From Parabacteroides sp. PH5-46 (lineage in GTDB: Bacteria > Bacteroidota > Bacteroidia > Bacteroidales > Tannerellaceae), in contig NZ_JARXXA010000012.1 in assembly GCF_029892785.1 (NCBI RefSeq), positions 1-64,000 of the forward strand: DNA of 64,000 nucleotides, written 5' to 3'. This document shows positions 24,248-32,939 of this stretch, one piece after another. Below the pieces are notes generated by a model. That model ran no database searches, was not told where the DNA came from, and saw only the letters and a list, made by a program, of their open reading frames with translations. The first letter of the stretch is position 1; the number at the start of each line of letters is the position of its first letter. A program made the translations under genes and the position numbers.

Positions 24248-25119
24248 GGGATTTCTACCCGGCAGTTTAGGGGATAGCGGAGGTTCTTAGACGATTTGTA
24301 GTAAGCCTCCATTGCTCCTATCTTCAGCTTGGCCCGCATTTTAATCGGGAGGTGATTATCATCGTCTCCAATCCATAATTCCATCGCTTCTTTGCTTTCG
24401 GTAAAGGCATCGTCATAGATATCTATGATGATGAGGCGGGTGCGATACTTCACATTTCCCCGTTCTATAATTCGCTGGCCGGCATAGCGATATGCTACGT
24501 TTATCAGGCTCTTTCCCATCCCTACTTCCAAAGGGTATTGTACGCCTACTTCTATATTAGTCCAATCAAAGGAACGGGCAAACATGAATGAACCCAGTAG
24601 GTCGAGTACACATTCTCCGGCTACCAATACGGTGTCGGCTCTTACTCTGGAGAGGTTTTTGCGAACGGCATGAATATGGGCTTTGTTGTCTTTATAGGTG
24701 TAGTTAAGATCATCCATTTCATAATACCCTCCTTCGTACGAACGTTTCCCACTGTATAATAAGCGGGGGTTTTCTTTTGAGATAAAGTTCTGCATGGTGT
24801 CACGGATACTGAATACCTTGTCTACCATCCCGGATGTATTTAATAGCAGAAAGGTATGCCAGGCAGGGGTATTTTTGTAGTTGGTATCCTTTATGGTCAT
24901 AGAAGCAGTGCCAGCTTTCGGCATCAGTAATCCCCACTTGAAATAGAGGTCGTATTCCATTTGCTCCCCTTTTGCGAATACGTTGAGATCTAAGCACTGT
25001 TTTTGTGCCTGGGCAAACCATCCTACCAGGCAACATAGTATAACAAAAGAAAAACGTTTAAAATGGCATTCCCGTACCGCTGCTGCCGGAACTTCTACTT
25101 TTTGTCTGTCTTCCTTCAT
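24244..25119 (-). CDS. DUF3108 envelope protein
   Basis: The sequence fits DUF3108, a periplasmic beta-barrel-like family: EQMEYDLYFKWGLLMPKAGTA, LLYSGKRSYEGGYYEMDDLNY, AMELWIGDDDNHLPIKMRAKL. The signal peptide (FVILCCLVGWFAQAQ) begins only around residue 25, so the N-terminal stretch MKEDRQKVEVPAAAVRECHFKR is odd and overlaps the end of the upstream Ig-like gene by 62 bp. No closer ATG exists in frame; translation from a non-ATG codon near 25060, coupled to the upstream stop, is plausible. Confidence 0.7.
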   Translation of the reverse strand: MKEDRQKVEVPAAAVRECHFKRFSFVILCCLVGWFAQAQKQCLDLNVFAKGEQMEYDLYFKWGLLMPKAGTASMTIKDTNYKNTPAWHTFLLLNTSGMVDKVFSIRDTMQNFISKENPRLLYSGKRSYEGGYYEMDDLNYTYKDNKAHIHAVRKNLSRVRADTVLVAGECVLDLLGSFMFARSFDWTNIEVGVQYPLEVGMGKSLINVAYRYAGQRIIERGNVKYRTRLIIIDIYDDAFTESKEAMELWIGDDDNHLPIKMRAKLKIGAMEAYYKSSKNLRYPLNCRVEIP

Positions 25120-26980
25120 TTCGGTGATCTCTTTTTTGTTTGGTAACCTCTTTGGGTTTGTTCTTTGTTATATCTAACGGTTTTTGCTTCGTAAATGTTG
25201 CGGCATTGATATCCCAAGACTCCTCTACTTCCCAATTTTTCATTATATTAAACATACTGGGGCAATAGATAACCTTCTCCGGTTGACGTTTTTCGGCATA
25301 GTTTCCGGTATCCCACTTAAAGTTTTCGTTCTCGTCGATTACCAGCCTGACATAATACTTGTCGGGCTTCAGGTTCATGAAAAGGACTCCTCCTTTTTCT
25401 ACCCAGCCTTTACGTAGCGGAACATCCGATGAGTTCAACAGCTCTACGAAAGCAACGGTAGAATCTGTCGGTAATCCGTTTATGTTAAGATAGAAGTGTC
25501 CGTATTCATCCTCGTTCTTTATTTTGAACGTTTGGCTTTTCGGGTCATTCCATTTTCCGTAAATACTGAAAATCGCGGCTGAGTCTACTTCCAATCGGAA
25601 TTCTTCTCCGTAATTCCATTTGCGGTTAATGAAGTAACCGAGTGAGTTGGTCGAATCGGGAAAGAATTCAAATTCTGCCGGAATCCAGACGGTATCTACT
25701 TTCTGGCTCAGGGAGAACCACTCTTTATTTACATCCAGTACCGGCTCACTAAACAGGATAGAAACCGTATCGGATATGTCCATCGAACCGGAGGCATCAA
25801 TCGTCATGCCCAGAAATACAATGGGTTCGGGTTCATCATTTTTCTTTTTCTTCTTGGGCTCCGGCATACGGCGTATGGCTGCCGTCAGGGTATCGGTTTG
25901 CGGCTGAAGTACATTCAGCGAGTCGCTCTTGGGATACGTTACTTCTATTTTGAGCGTATCTTGTTGCCATACCTCCGGATCAGTCAACCAATAGTTTACC
26001 GCTTTGTCTTCTTCTGCCCATTGAGGGAAATACCAGTCATCCTGAGCCGGTGTGAAATTCAGGGGGATAGGGTGGGGCATGGTATCCAACTCGGCGTTAA
26101 AACGAAGCGTAAACATATTCTCCTGTTGCCGTTCAGGGCGCAGGATATACTGGCGTTTAAAATCTTCTTTGAAAAGCCGTAGCTCAATATCGTCGGGCAT
26201 AAAGCGCGTATAATGTACTGTCTTTATGGTATCTATTGTCAGGGTATCTTTCCACAAGGTATCCTGTCGCGAGGTAAACTCGAAAGTAGGAATAATCAGC
26301 GAGTCACAGAAGGCGATATCTTCACCGGCCTGGTCAAACTTATAATCGCGGTTCACATCGTTGAGGGCAAAGATGCGGTAGGTACCCGGAGCAATGTTGC
26401 GGATGACAAACTTCCCTTTTTCATTGGTACGCGATGTCCGGATAAAAGGCTCTTTCGTAAAAGCCGTATCTTCCAGATTATTGTGTAATCCGATAGTGAT
26501 ACCCTGCATCGGCTCCAGGTTTTCGGCATTCAGCAGATAGCCGGAAACTTCCAGTGAGTCGATCACATCACCCGTAGAGAAGGCAAACGTAAAGTTCTCA
26601 AATACATTCTTCTCGTTATTATCGGCAATGGAGTTGGTGAAGTCTACCGTGTAAGTAGTATTGTCTTTCAGCGTATCTTTCAGCTCGACGGTTACTTTCT
26701 TTCCGGCTGCCCGGACAACAGGCATTTGTAGCTGGGGAGGCGTTACAATTACATTCTCGGAAGGCTTATCCAGCTGGATTAACTCGTCAAACAGAATCTC
26801 AACCTTCTTCCCTTTGTAGTTCACCTGATTGGGCGTTGGCGTACTGCTGATAAACTTGGGAGGGTCTTCATCGTATGGGCCGCCATTGGGTGTTCCTACA
26901 TTGGCGCACGAATAAATAAGGAAAACGGTACACAAACCAATGAATACCGGTATATTTTTTTTGATATATTGAATCTTCAT
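25058..26980 (-). CDS. Ig-like domain lipoprotein
   Basis: The N-terminus is a lipoprotein signal (FIGLCTVFLIYSC, Cys26) followed by ANVGTPNGGPYDEDPPKF and an SbsA-type Ig-like domain (EILFDELIQLDKPSENVIVTPP, TYTVDFTNSIADNNEKN), then CarboxypepD_reg-like repeats (GKFVIRNIAPGTYRIFALND) and a further Ig-like region. The 640-aa layout is a conserved Bacteroidetes lipoprotein of unknown role, probably displayed on the envelope. The Lys/Arg-rich, Gly/Ser C-terminal tail (about 600-640) is coding for DUF3108 in another frame. It is transcribed together with that gene. Confidence 0.72.
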   Translation of the reverse strand: MKIQYIKKNIPVFIGLCTVFLIYSCANVGTPNGGPYDEDPPKFISSTPTPNQVNYKGKKVEILFDELIQLDKPSENVIVTPPQLQMPVVRAAGKKVTVELKDTLKDNTTYTVDFTNSIADNNEKNVFENFTFAFSTGDVIDSLEVSGYLLNAENLEPMQGITIGLHNNLEDTAFTKEPFIRTSRTNEKGKFVIRNIAPGTYRIFALNDVNRDYKFDQAGEDIAFCDSLIIPTFEFTSRQDTLWKDTLTIDTIKTVHYTRFMPDDIELRLFKEDFKRQYILRPERQQENMFTLRFNAELDTMPHPIPLNFTPAQDDWYFPQWAEEDKAVNYWLTDPEVWQQDTLKIEVTYPKSDSLNVLQPQTDTLTAAIRRMPEPKKKKKNDEPEPIVFLGMTIDASGSMDISDTVSILFSEPVLDVNKEWFSLSQKVDTVWIPAEFEFFPDSTNSLGYFINRKWNYGEEFRLEVDSAAIFSIYGKWNDPKSQTFKIKNEDEYGHFYLNINGLPTDSTVAFVELLNSSDVPLRKGWVEKGGVLFMNLKPDKYYVRLVIDENENFKWDTGNYAEKRQPEKVIYCPSMFNIMKNWEVEESWDINAATFTKQKPLDITKNKPKEVTKQKRDHRNEGRQTKSRSSGSSGTGMPF

Positions 26981-27098
26981 TCAGCTATTAATTTGTCAAT
27001 GACCAGACAAAAATAGCTAAATTCCTGAGAATCCTAATAATCAGATTTGTGAAACAGAAATTATTTCTATATTTACGGAATAACTTACTCTATACATT

Positions 27099-28583
27099 AT
27101 GTTACAAAAAGAACTGCAAGGTCACCAGTGGAAAGCATTTGAGAGGCATCCGATGTACGGACGCAATATGGCTGTTAAGATATTTATGTTCCTTGTTTTC
27201 GGGATGATAGCCGTTTATCTACTGATGTTTGGTTTCATTTTGAGTGACTTACTGCTGGAGGTAGGCGCTTATTCACGCGGTATTGATTCCTTTAACTACC
27301 TCCTTCTCTATATCTTTCTGGCAGATTTCCTGCTCAAGTATATGTTCAAGCAGAGCCAGACGATGCAGATTGTACCCTACCTGGCACTCCCTGTCAAGCG
27401 ATTCCGTTTATTCAATTTTCTGCTGACGAAAGAATTCTCCAATGTCTGGAATTTATACCTGCTCCTGATGCTGCTTCCGTTTGTCATTAAGTCTGTTATT
27501 CCCTATTATGGAGCAATAAGTACGATACTTTATATGTTGTACATTTATCTGTCCTGCATCGGAAATAGCTTGTTGGTCAATATCTCGAACAATCTGTTCC
27601 GGCGTAACGGATGGTTTTTATTTCTGCCTGTTATTGTAGTGGCTATTATAGCCGGAATTACGTTTATACCGGGGCTAGATGTGTGTGACTATGCCGTACG
27701 GTGGGGAGAATGGATTCTGGAGAAGAATTTGCTTGCCTGGGGGGCTGTATTACTTGTCTTTGGCCTGTTCTGGTATATCAACCTGTCTATGATGCGGGAA
27801 GAATTATACCGGGCTTTGCAAGGAAAGAAGATTTCCGAAGGAGGAACTTTCTTCCGCCTGTCCTTCCTTGAGAGATTGGGTAGTGCCGGAGAGTTTATCA
27901 ACTTGGAACTGAAGATGATTGCTCGCTCAAAACGCTTGAAGCAACAGGCGTTTTTCGGACTGTTCTTTGTTGTTTATTATTTTTTGATGATCGATTCTGA
28001 GGTATTTAAACTTACTTACTTTTTCCCGCTTTTCTTTACGATGTTTGTCGTAGGATGGGTGGGCTTGATTATGGCTCAATATATGTTTACTGCCGAATCT
28101 TCTTTCTTCGATGGACTGATGACCCGGAACGTATCTCTGCTCAGCATGATAAAGGCTAAGTATCTGTTGTATGTGTCGTGCTCTGTCGTATTGCTGCTTT
28201 TATTAATGAGCCTTGTTTATCTGGGCAAACTGGACTTCCTGTTCCTGGTATCTGTTTTTTTCTACACGAATGGGTTCTTGCTCTTTCTAATGTTCCAGAA
28301 TGCCGTCTATAATAAAACCTATTTCAGTCATGCGGAGAGCGGACTTTTCAACTGGAAAGGAACATCCGGAAACATGATGATGGTTACCATGATTGCCATG
28401 TTTATACCTCTTGGCATTGTGATGATAATAAAAGGGGTCTTTAGTGCAGCTATAGCCTACTATTTTATGCTGATAGTCGGGCTGGGCTTTGTATTGACAG
28501 CTAATCTTTGGCTCGGCTGGACCTATAAGCGTTTCCTGAAAAGAAAATATATAAACATGGACGGATTCCGTAGCGATGCGTAA
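27099..28583 (+). CDS. DUF5687-family ABC transporter permease
   Basis: The 494-aa protein has about 10-12 hydrophobic helices and the DUF5687 pattern (QWKAFERHPMYGRNMAVKI at the start, NLELKMIARSKRLKQQAFFG in the middle). It is the membrane subunit for the ATP-binding protein encoded 26 bp downstream. Such Bacteroidetes exporters are found in core genomes; the substrate is unknown. It is transcribed divergently from the Ig-like lipoprotein gene with a 118-bp gap holding both promoters. Confidence 0.75.
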   Translation: MLQKELQGHQWKAFERHPMYGRNMAVKIFMFLVFGMIAVYLLMFGFILSDLLLEVGAYSRGIDSFNYLLLYIFLADFLLKYMFKQSQTMQIVPYLALPVKRFRLFNFLLTKEFSNVWNLYLLLMLLPFVIKSVIPYYGAISTILYMLYIYLSCIGNSLLVNISNNLFRRNGWFLFLPVIVVAIIAGITFIPGLDVCDYAVRWGEWILEKNLLAWGAVLLVFGLFWYINLSMMREELYRALQGKKISEGGTFFRLSFLERLGSAGEFINLELKMIARSKRLKQQAFFGLFFVVYYFLMIDSEVFKLTYFFPLFFTMFVVGWVGLIMAQYMFTAESSFFDGLMTRNVSLLSMIKAKYLLYVSCSVVLLLLLMSLVYLGKLDFLFLVSVFFYTNGFLLFLMFQNAVYNKTYFSHAESGLFNWKGTSGNMMMVTMIAMFIPLGIVMIIKGVFSAAIAYYFMLIVGLGFVLTANLWLGWTYKRFLKRKYINMDGFRSDA

Positions 28584-28609
28584 CAATAACTGAATAAGAA
28601 TACTACATT

Positions 28610-29323
28610 ATGATACAAATTAAAGATTTAAAGAAGCAGTTTGGCGATAAAATCGCTGCAAATATACCTGAGCTAACCATCGAAGAAGGCAGCCTGATAG
28701 GGCTTGTAGGTAATAACGGTGCGGGAAAAACAACCTTGTTCCGCCTGATCCTCGACCTGTTGAAAGCGGATAGCGGATATGTATTGAACAGAGGACTGGA
28801 TGTGTCTAAAAGCGAATATTGGAAGACATATACCGGCTCCTTCCTCGACAATCGTTTCCTGATTGACTTCCTCACGCCGGAAGAGTACTTCTATTTTGTA
28901 GGCAAAACCTACAATATGACGAAGGAGATGGTAGACGAACGCCTGGCCATGTTCAGCCGTTTTATGAACGATGAGATATTAGGACAGAAGAAGTATATCC
29001 GCAATTTCTCATCCGGCAATAAGCAAAAGATCGGCATTATGGCTGCTATGATGATCCGTCCGCAATTACTCATTCTCGACGAGCCATTCAACTTCCTGGA
29101 TCCTTCTTCCCAGCTTGAAATCAGGGATATGATACAGAAAATGAATAAAGAAGAGAACGTAACGGTTCTGATATCCAGTCACAACCTTGCCTACACCACC
29201 GATATTTGCAGCCGGGTTATCTTATTGGAAAAAGGAGTCATTATCAACGACCTGGCCAATAGCCTGGAAGCAGTTGCCAACCTGAATTCGTATTTCGTGA
29301 AACAGGCTGTAGCCACAGATTAA
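28610..29323 (+). CDS. ABC transporter ATP-binding protein
   Basis: Walker A GNNGAGKTTL (about 33-42), signature NFSSGNKQKIGI (a degenerate LSGGQ), Walker B LLILDEPFNFLD, and the switch His in ISSHNLAYT are all present. At 237 aa it is the standard size for a stand-alone ATPase. It pairs with the DUF5687 permease just upstream in one operon, giving an exporter of unknown substrate at the inner membrane. Confidence 0.9.
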   Translation: MIQIKDLKKQFGDKIAANIPELTIEEGSLIGLVGNNGAGKTTLFRLILDLLKADSGYVLNRGLDVSKSEYWKTYTGSFLDNRFLIDFLTPEEYFYFVGKTYNMTKEMVDERLAMFSRFMNDEILGQKKYIRNFSSGNKQKIGIMAAMMIRPQLLILDEPFNFLDPSSQLEIRDMIQKMNKEENVTVLISSHNLAYTTDICSRVILLEKGVIINDLANSLEAVANLNSYFVKQAVATD

Positions 29324-29328
29324 AAGGC

Positions 29329-30594
29329 TTATACCCGCTTTAATAAGCGGAAACCGATACGGCAATAGAGGCATTTTTTCTTTTCGCAATACTCTCTTTT
29401 CAGTTGGATGAGCGCTTGTGTATCACCGGCATGGGATACATGGATACCTGCTTTGCTAAAAGTGGAAATAATGTTATTCCCCTCCGGAGGGATGCGCTCC
29501 AGCAAGCTGATTGCCCGTTCGCAATATTCGTCCTGCTTATTTTTCTGTCCGTAAGCGAATAAGATTGGTACTACTGCATTAATCAGTAATATATTCAAGG
29601 CATTGAATCCTAAACGTTTCTCTTTTTGCGGTGAGGCGTATTTGAAGTGGTAATGTGTTTCCCAATAATCGGAAGGAAGCACCTGTAGTAGTTTCTTGGT
29701 CTGTTCGATGTCTTTTTCTTCCAGAATGAGCGAGAATAAGGTATCATAGCGATACCATATAGCGGCTAATTGTGCCAGTTTAACATGTGGAAAACTCGCG
29801 GGCCTTACACGTAAACTCTTAAAAACAGACTGATCCAGAGGAGCTAAAGAGAATTTATGTTTCAAAAACTTGTACTCCTGTTGCAGCAGGCGATAATAAT
29901 GGCAATTACCCTCTTCATCCAGCATACCGGCTTGTCCGAACAAAAGAGACTCTACCTGCGAACTGCTATTACGTTGTTTCTGTATATAGCGGAAAGGGAG
30001 ACTTCGAGCCAGACGCTCGAAAGCATCATTGTTGATCCCGAAGCCAAAACAACGGCTTAACAGGATATAAAACACCTCGTTCCAATCATTCCCGTATTGA
30101 TCTAGCAAAAGGAAGATATCTTTTGTTTTCCGTTCCAGCCTTTCACTGAGTAACGCTTCCATCCAGGATGATAATTGAATAGGCGGAATTTCCCGGATCG
30201 TATGAAAGCAAGGAATGGCAAGATCCTGCCTGAGAAGCCAGTCTATATTCTTGCGTACATGCTCCGGAACCGGTAAGCAAGCCTGAGGGATCGGTTCGTT
30301 GTTGGTACGGCAGATTCCGGCATCGTTTACTCCTACCAGGTGTAGAACCACGGCATCGTAAGCCTTATCTTTATCATGATTATGCCTGAGCCAGTCGGAG
30401 GCTTTATCGTGTATCTCAACGCTTCCTGCCCAAAGCGTTTCTCCTATCTTTACTTTTGCATTGAAAAAATCAGGACCGGCATCCGTATTCTGAATTCCGG
30501 GATCAATAACAGATACAGGCAAACCATCGGTAGTAACCAAACCGGTAGGGGAGTAGAGCTTGTACTTCCATACATAGTGCAATAAACGTTCCAT
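29329..30594 (-). CDS. DUF2851 family protein
   Basis: The sequence carries the marks of DUF2851: MERLLHYVWKYKLY, GLPVSVIDPGIQNTDAGPDFFNAKVKIG, WAGSVEIHDKASDWLRHNH, and YDAVVLHLVG, which together resemble a nuclease-like fold, though no activity is established. I start at ATG 30594 because MERLLHYVWKYKL is the family start; the frame is open to 30738. The C-terminus has a Cys-rich tail (CEKKKCLYCRIGFRLL). It is convergent with the ABC operon. Confidence 0.8.
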   Translation of the reverse strand: MERLLHYVWKYKLYSPTGLVTTDGLPVSVIDPGIQNTDAGPDFFNAKVKIGETLWAGSVEIHDKASDWLRHNHDKDKAYDAVVLHLVGVNDAGICRTNNEPIPQACLPVPEHVRKNIDWLLRQDLAIPCFHTIREIPPIQLSSWMEALLSERLERKTKDIFLLLDQYGNDWNEVFYILLSRCFGFGINNDAFERLARSLPFRYIQKQRNSSSQVESLLFGQAGMLDEEGNCHYYRLLQQEYKFLKHKFSLAPLDQSVFKSLRVRPASFPHVKLAQLAAIWYRYDTLFSLILEEKDIEQTKKLLQVLPSDYWETHYHFKYASPQKEKRLGFNALNILLINAVVPILFAYGQKNKQDEYCERAISLLERIPPEGNNIISTFSKAGIHVSHAGDTQALIQLKREYCEKKKCLYCRIGFRLLKRV

Positions 30595-30697
30595 TCTTTT
30601 GTAGTTAAGATTTGTGTTAAATATGCTGCAAAGATAATAAGAAACCTCCCTACAGCCTGTATTCGATGTGATTTTTTGAAAAATTGTGATATATTTT

Positions 30698-30728
30698 TTG
30701 CTAAATGATATATAATAACTTATTTTTG
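30698..30728 (+). promoter_or_regulatory. Plus-strand promoter without an obvious gene
   Basis: TTG at 30698-30700 and TATTTTTG at 30721-30728 with a 20-bp spacer: an ideal Bacteroidetes promoter. No reading frame of useful size follows; a hairpin and T-rich end do. Confidence 0.55.
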
Positions 30729-30734
30729 TGCTGT

Positions 30735-30812
30735 TCATCCTACCTGATTAGGAGGAAGGAGCTTCGAGGTCTGACATGACAAGATTCATGCCAGACCTTG
30801 GTCTTTTATAAG
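30735..30812 (+). ncRNA. Candidate small RNA ending at a hairpin
   Basis: From the predicted start near 30735 a transcript would contain AGGAGGAAGGAG, then a strong stem (AGGTCTGACATGA, 30767-30779, with TCATGCCAGACCT, 30786-30798) and TGGTCTTTTA. It is about 75 nt and would overlap the last bases of the minus-strand gene at 30806. An 11-codon frame (30776-30811) lies within it and is probably incidental. Confidence 0.4.
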
Positions 30813-31330
30813 CGGCTTGTCCCGTTTTTCAGTTTCTTGTCAATTTGTTTTTCTCCGTATTCTTCATCTAAATAATAGGCAGTTAGCAGATAGAAATACT
30901 CTTGATTGCTTCTTTTGGGCTCTAAAACAATAACGTATTTATGTGGTTTGTCGTAAATGTAAGTTCGAGTTGTATTTTTGCCCCTAATTCTGTCTTCATG
31001 ATCAAAAATAAAGACACCTTTGCCTCCACAAGCGTCTATGTGATGTCTTATCCAATGTAGTCTCTCAGAACGGCGCATGTCAAAGTTATCTCTTTTTTTC
31101 ACCCCTTCTTCTGAGTCAGATTTGCATGTTAAATGCGAAAATAACACCATTTTAGTGCTTTCATCGCTATTCATTTGAGTGGGTCTGACTTCTTTTTCAA
31201 AAAATATCAGCTTCTTATTGAAATATATGTCTCTTTCATATATGGATAATAAGGTTTTATATCTTTGACTCTCTGTATATGAAAGTAAGTCAAGGCAATC
31301 ATCGTATTTTTTTGTCGCATTGAAAGGCAT
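30806..31330 (-). CDS. BECR-type nuclease-like protein, partner of DUF3800
   Basis: The 174-aa protein has a C-terminal half that resembles phage barnase-EndoU-ColicinE5-RelE (BECR) nuclease-like domains: SERLHWIRHHIDACGGKGVFIFDHE, TRTYIYDKPHKYVIVLEPK, YFYLLTAYYLDEEYG. It could therefore be an RNase or toxin. Its ATG lies 4 bp after the stop of the DUF3800 gene, so the two are translated from one message. AT-rich base use against the GC-richer neighbours suggests acquisition. The nuclease reading is an inference from motif spacing only. Confidence 0.5.
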   Translation of the reverse strand: MPFNATKKYDDCLDLLSYTESQRYKTLLSIYERDIYFNKKLIFFEKEVRPTQMNSDESTKMVLFSHLTCKSDSEEGVKKRDNFDMRRSERLHWIRHHIDACGGKGVFIFDHEDRIRGKNTTRTYIYDKPHKYVIVLEPKRSNQEYFYLLTAYYLDEEYGEKQIDKKLKNGTSRL

Positions 31331-31334
31331 GGCG

Positions 31335-32003
31335 TTATTTGAGATTTATGTAGAAGAGATTCATCTTTTCATAGCCTTTAGGAGTTGTTTTGCTTATATT
31401 GAAAGGATGTTGTTTTTCTATTTTTTCTACGATTTTACACTTGGCGATAACCTTGTATTCTTCTCTTAGTTTATAATTTATAGCCCCCATTATAACATCA
31501 CATATCTGCATTAATGAGCTTTCATAAGATTTGATAAACTGACAATTCCTGATAGAAGAATTATATTTTAGAATAGTGTTTAACTTTTTGATTTTATAGT
31601 GACTACACGTATCTTTTATGTCAATGTAAATATTATAATTATCAGACAGATCCATCATATTGTGGAGTAGCTGATAATACATTTTGAAATAAAAGTCATC
31701 ATAGGTGAAATTTTCTCGAGTTTCATCAATCTGTTTTTTATCCACAATAACCGATCTGAAAACTAAATCGCTGGAGAAGAAGTAATCAATCAATTCATTG
31801 AAGAATGGAGACATTTTTTTTGACACTTTGCTCCACTTTATTTCACCTTTGTATTTGTATTTGGCTCTGATATCTTTGATCGCTGCTTTATGAAAAGATA
31901 ATTGATTATATGGGCATTTGATATAACCTATTAACATATAAGGCATTTTGTCATTTTGCAAATGAGTACTCTCGTCACAATATAGATTGTAAGTTCTTGA
32001 CAT
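31335..32003 (-). CDS. DUF3800 protein
   Basis: The N-terminus YNLYCDESTHLQN (D10-E-S12) and the C-terminal SSLMQICDVIMGAINYKL fit DUF3800, a family thought to have an RNase H-like fold with acidic residues. The gene has its own -7 box (32019-32026), so the leader is only about 10 nt. I start at MSRTYN (32003); the frame is open to 32021. It is followed at 4 bp by the nuclease-like gene. DUF3800 genes occur in defence islands and mobile DNA; the role here is unknown. Confidence 0.72.
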   Translation of the reverse strand: MSRTYNLYCDESTHLQNDKMPYMLIGYIKCPYNQLSFHKAAIKDIRAKYKYKGEIKWSKVSKKMSPFFNELIDYFFSSDLVFRSVIVDKKQIDETRENFTYDDFYFKMYYQLLHNMMDLSDNYNIYIDIKDTCSHYKIKKLNTILKYNSSIRNCQFIKSYESSLMQICDVIMGAINYKLREEYKVIAKCKIVEKIEKQHPFNISKTTPKGYEKMNLFYINLK

Positions 32004-32018
32004 AAAGTTATTTTTCAG

Positions 32019-32026
32019 CAAAGATA
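32019..32026 (-). promoter_or_regulatory. -7 box for the DUF3800 pair
   Basis: TATCTTTG on the minus strand, directly after the tsf terminator hairpin and 16 bp before the DUF3800 ATG; the -33 region would fall within that hairpin. Confidence 0.5.
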
Positions 32027-32030
32027 ATGA

Positions 32031-32065
32031 AAAAGGGCCACCCGATAATCCGGAGTAGCCCTTTT
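32031..32065 (-). terminator. Terminator of the rplM-tsf operon
   Basis: AAAGGGC and GCCCTTT form a stem with an inner CCG/CGG pairing, 22 bp after the tsf stop; TTTTTC follows on the minus strand. Confidence 0.75.
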
Positions 32066-32086
32066 AGTATTTATATGAACATTTAC

Positions 32087-32914
32087 TTATTCAACGTTCA
32101 ATGTTACGCGTTTGAAAGCAGTAACTGTAAGGTCTTTGTTTTGTTGTTTCAGATATTGGTCGATAGACAATTTGTTGTCTTTCACAAATTCCTGTTGCAA
32201 CAAAGTGTTTTCTTTGTAGAATTTTTGCAAAGCGCCTTCAGCAATACGATCCAGCAGGTTTTCTGGTTTGCCTGCCTGACGTGCTTTATCGCGAGCGATT
32301 TCCATTTCCTGATCGATGATTTTTTGATCAACTTCAGCCGGAGTAACGGCTACCGGAGCCATAGCGGCTACCTGCATAGCGATATCGCGAGCTACCTGGA
32401 ATTCTACACCGTCTTGGTTGAAAGCAACGATGGTTGCTAACTTGTTACCCGGGTGAATATAAGAAGCTGCTGTAGCTCCGTCCAGGAATTCATAGAATCC
32501 TAGTTCCATCTTTTCGCCTGTTACACCGATACGGTCGGTGATATGATCCTGGATAGCACGTCCGTCAGCCATAGGAGAAGCCAATAAAGCCTCCAATGAT
32601 GTCGGTTTTTTATCCATAGCGATGTTCAGGATATCTTGAGTTAATGAAATAAACTGCTCATTCTTTGCAACAAAGTCAGTTTCGCATTTCAAGGCTACGA
32701 TAGCAGCATGTCCTCCGTCTTGAGCGGCCAGTACACAACCTTCAGATGCTTCACGATCCGAACGTTTTGCGGCTACTGCCTGTCCTTTTTTACGGATGAT
32801 TTCCATTGCTTTATCGAAATCGCCTTCTGCTTCTTGCAAAGCATTTTTACAATCCATCATACCCGCTCCGCTCATTTTGCGTAAGTGGGAGATTTCAGCC
32901 ATTGTAACTGCCAT
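32087..32914 (-). CDS. tsf: Elongation factor Ts
   Basis: EF-Ts recycles EF-Tu by exchanging GDP for GTP. The UBA-like N-terminus (ISHLRKMSGAGMMDCKNALQEAEGDFDKAMEIIRKKG) and the TDFVAKNEQF motif that contacts EF-Tu are clear. At 275 aa it has normal length. It is the last gene of the rplM-rpsI-rpsB-tsf order typical of Bacteroidetes, 25 bp after rpsB, and it ends at a strong terminator. Confidence 0.97.
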   Translation of the reverse strand: MAVTMAEISHLRKMSGAGMMDCKNALQEAEGDFDKAMEIIRKKGQAVAAKRSDREASEGCVLAAQDGGHAAIVALKCETDFVAKNEQFISLTQDILNIAMDKKPTSLEALLASPMADGRAIQDHITDRIGVTGEKMELGFYEFLDGATAASYIHPGNKLATIVAFNQDGVEFQVARDIAMQVAAMAPVAVTPAEVDQKIIDQEMEIARDKARQAGKPENLLDRIAEGALQKFYKENTLLQQEFVKDNKLSIDQYLKQQNKDLTVTAFKRVTLNVE

Positions 32915-32939
32915 AATTTATTTTTCCTTTCTTATTTAG

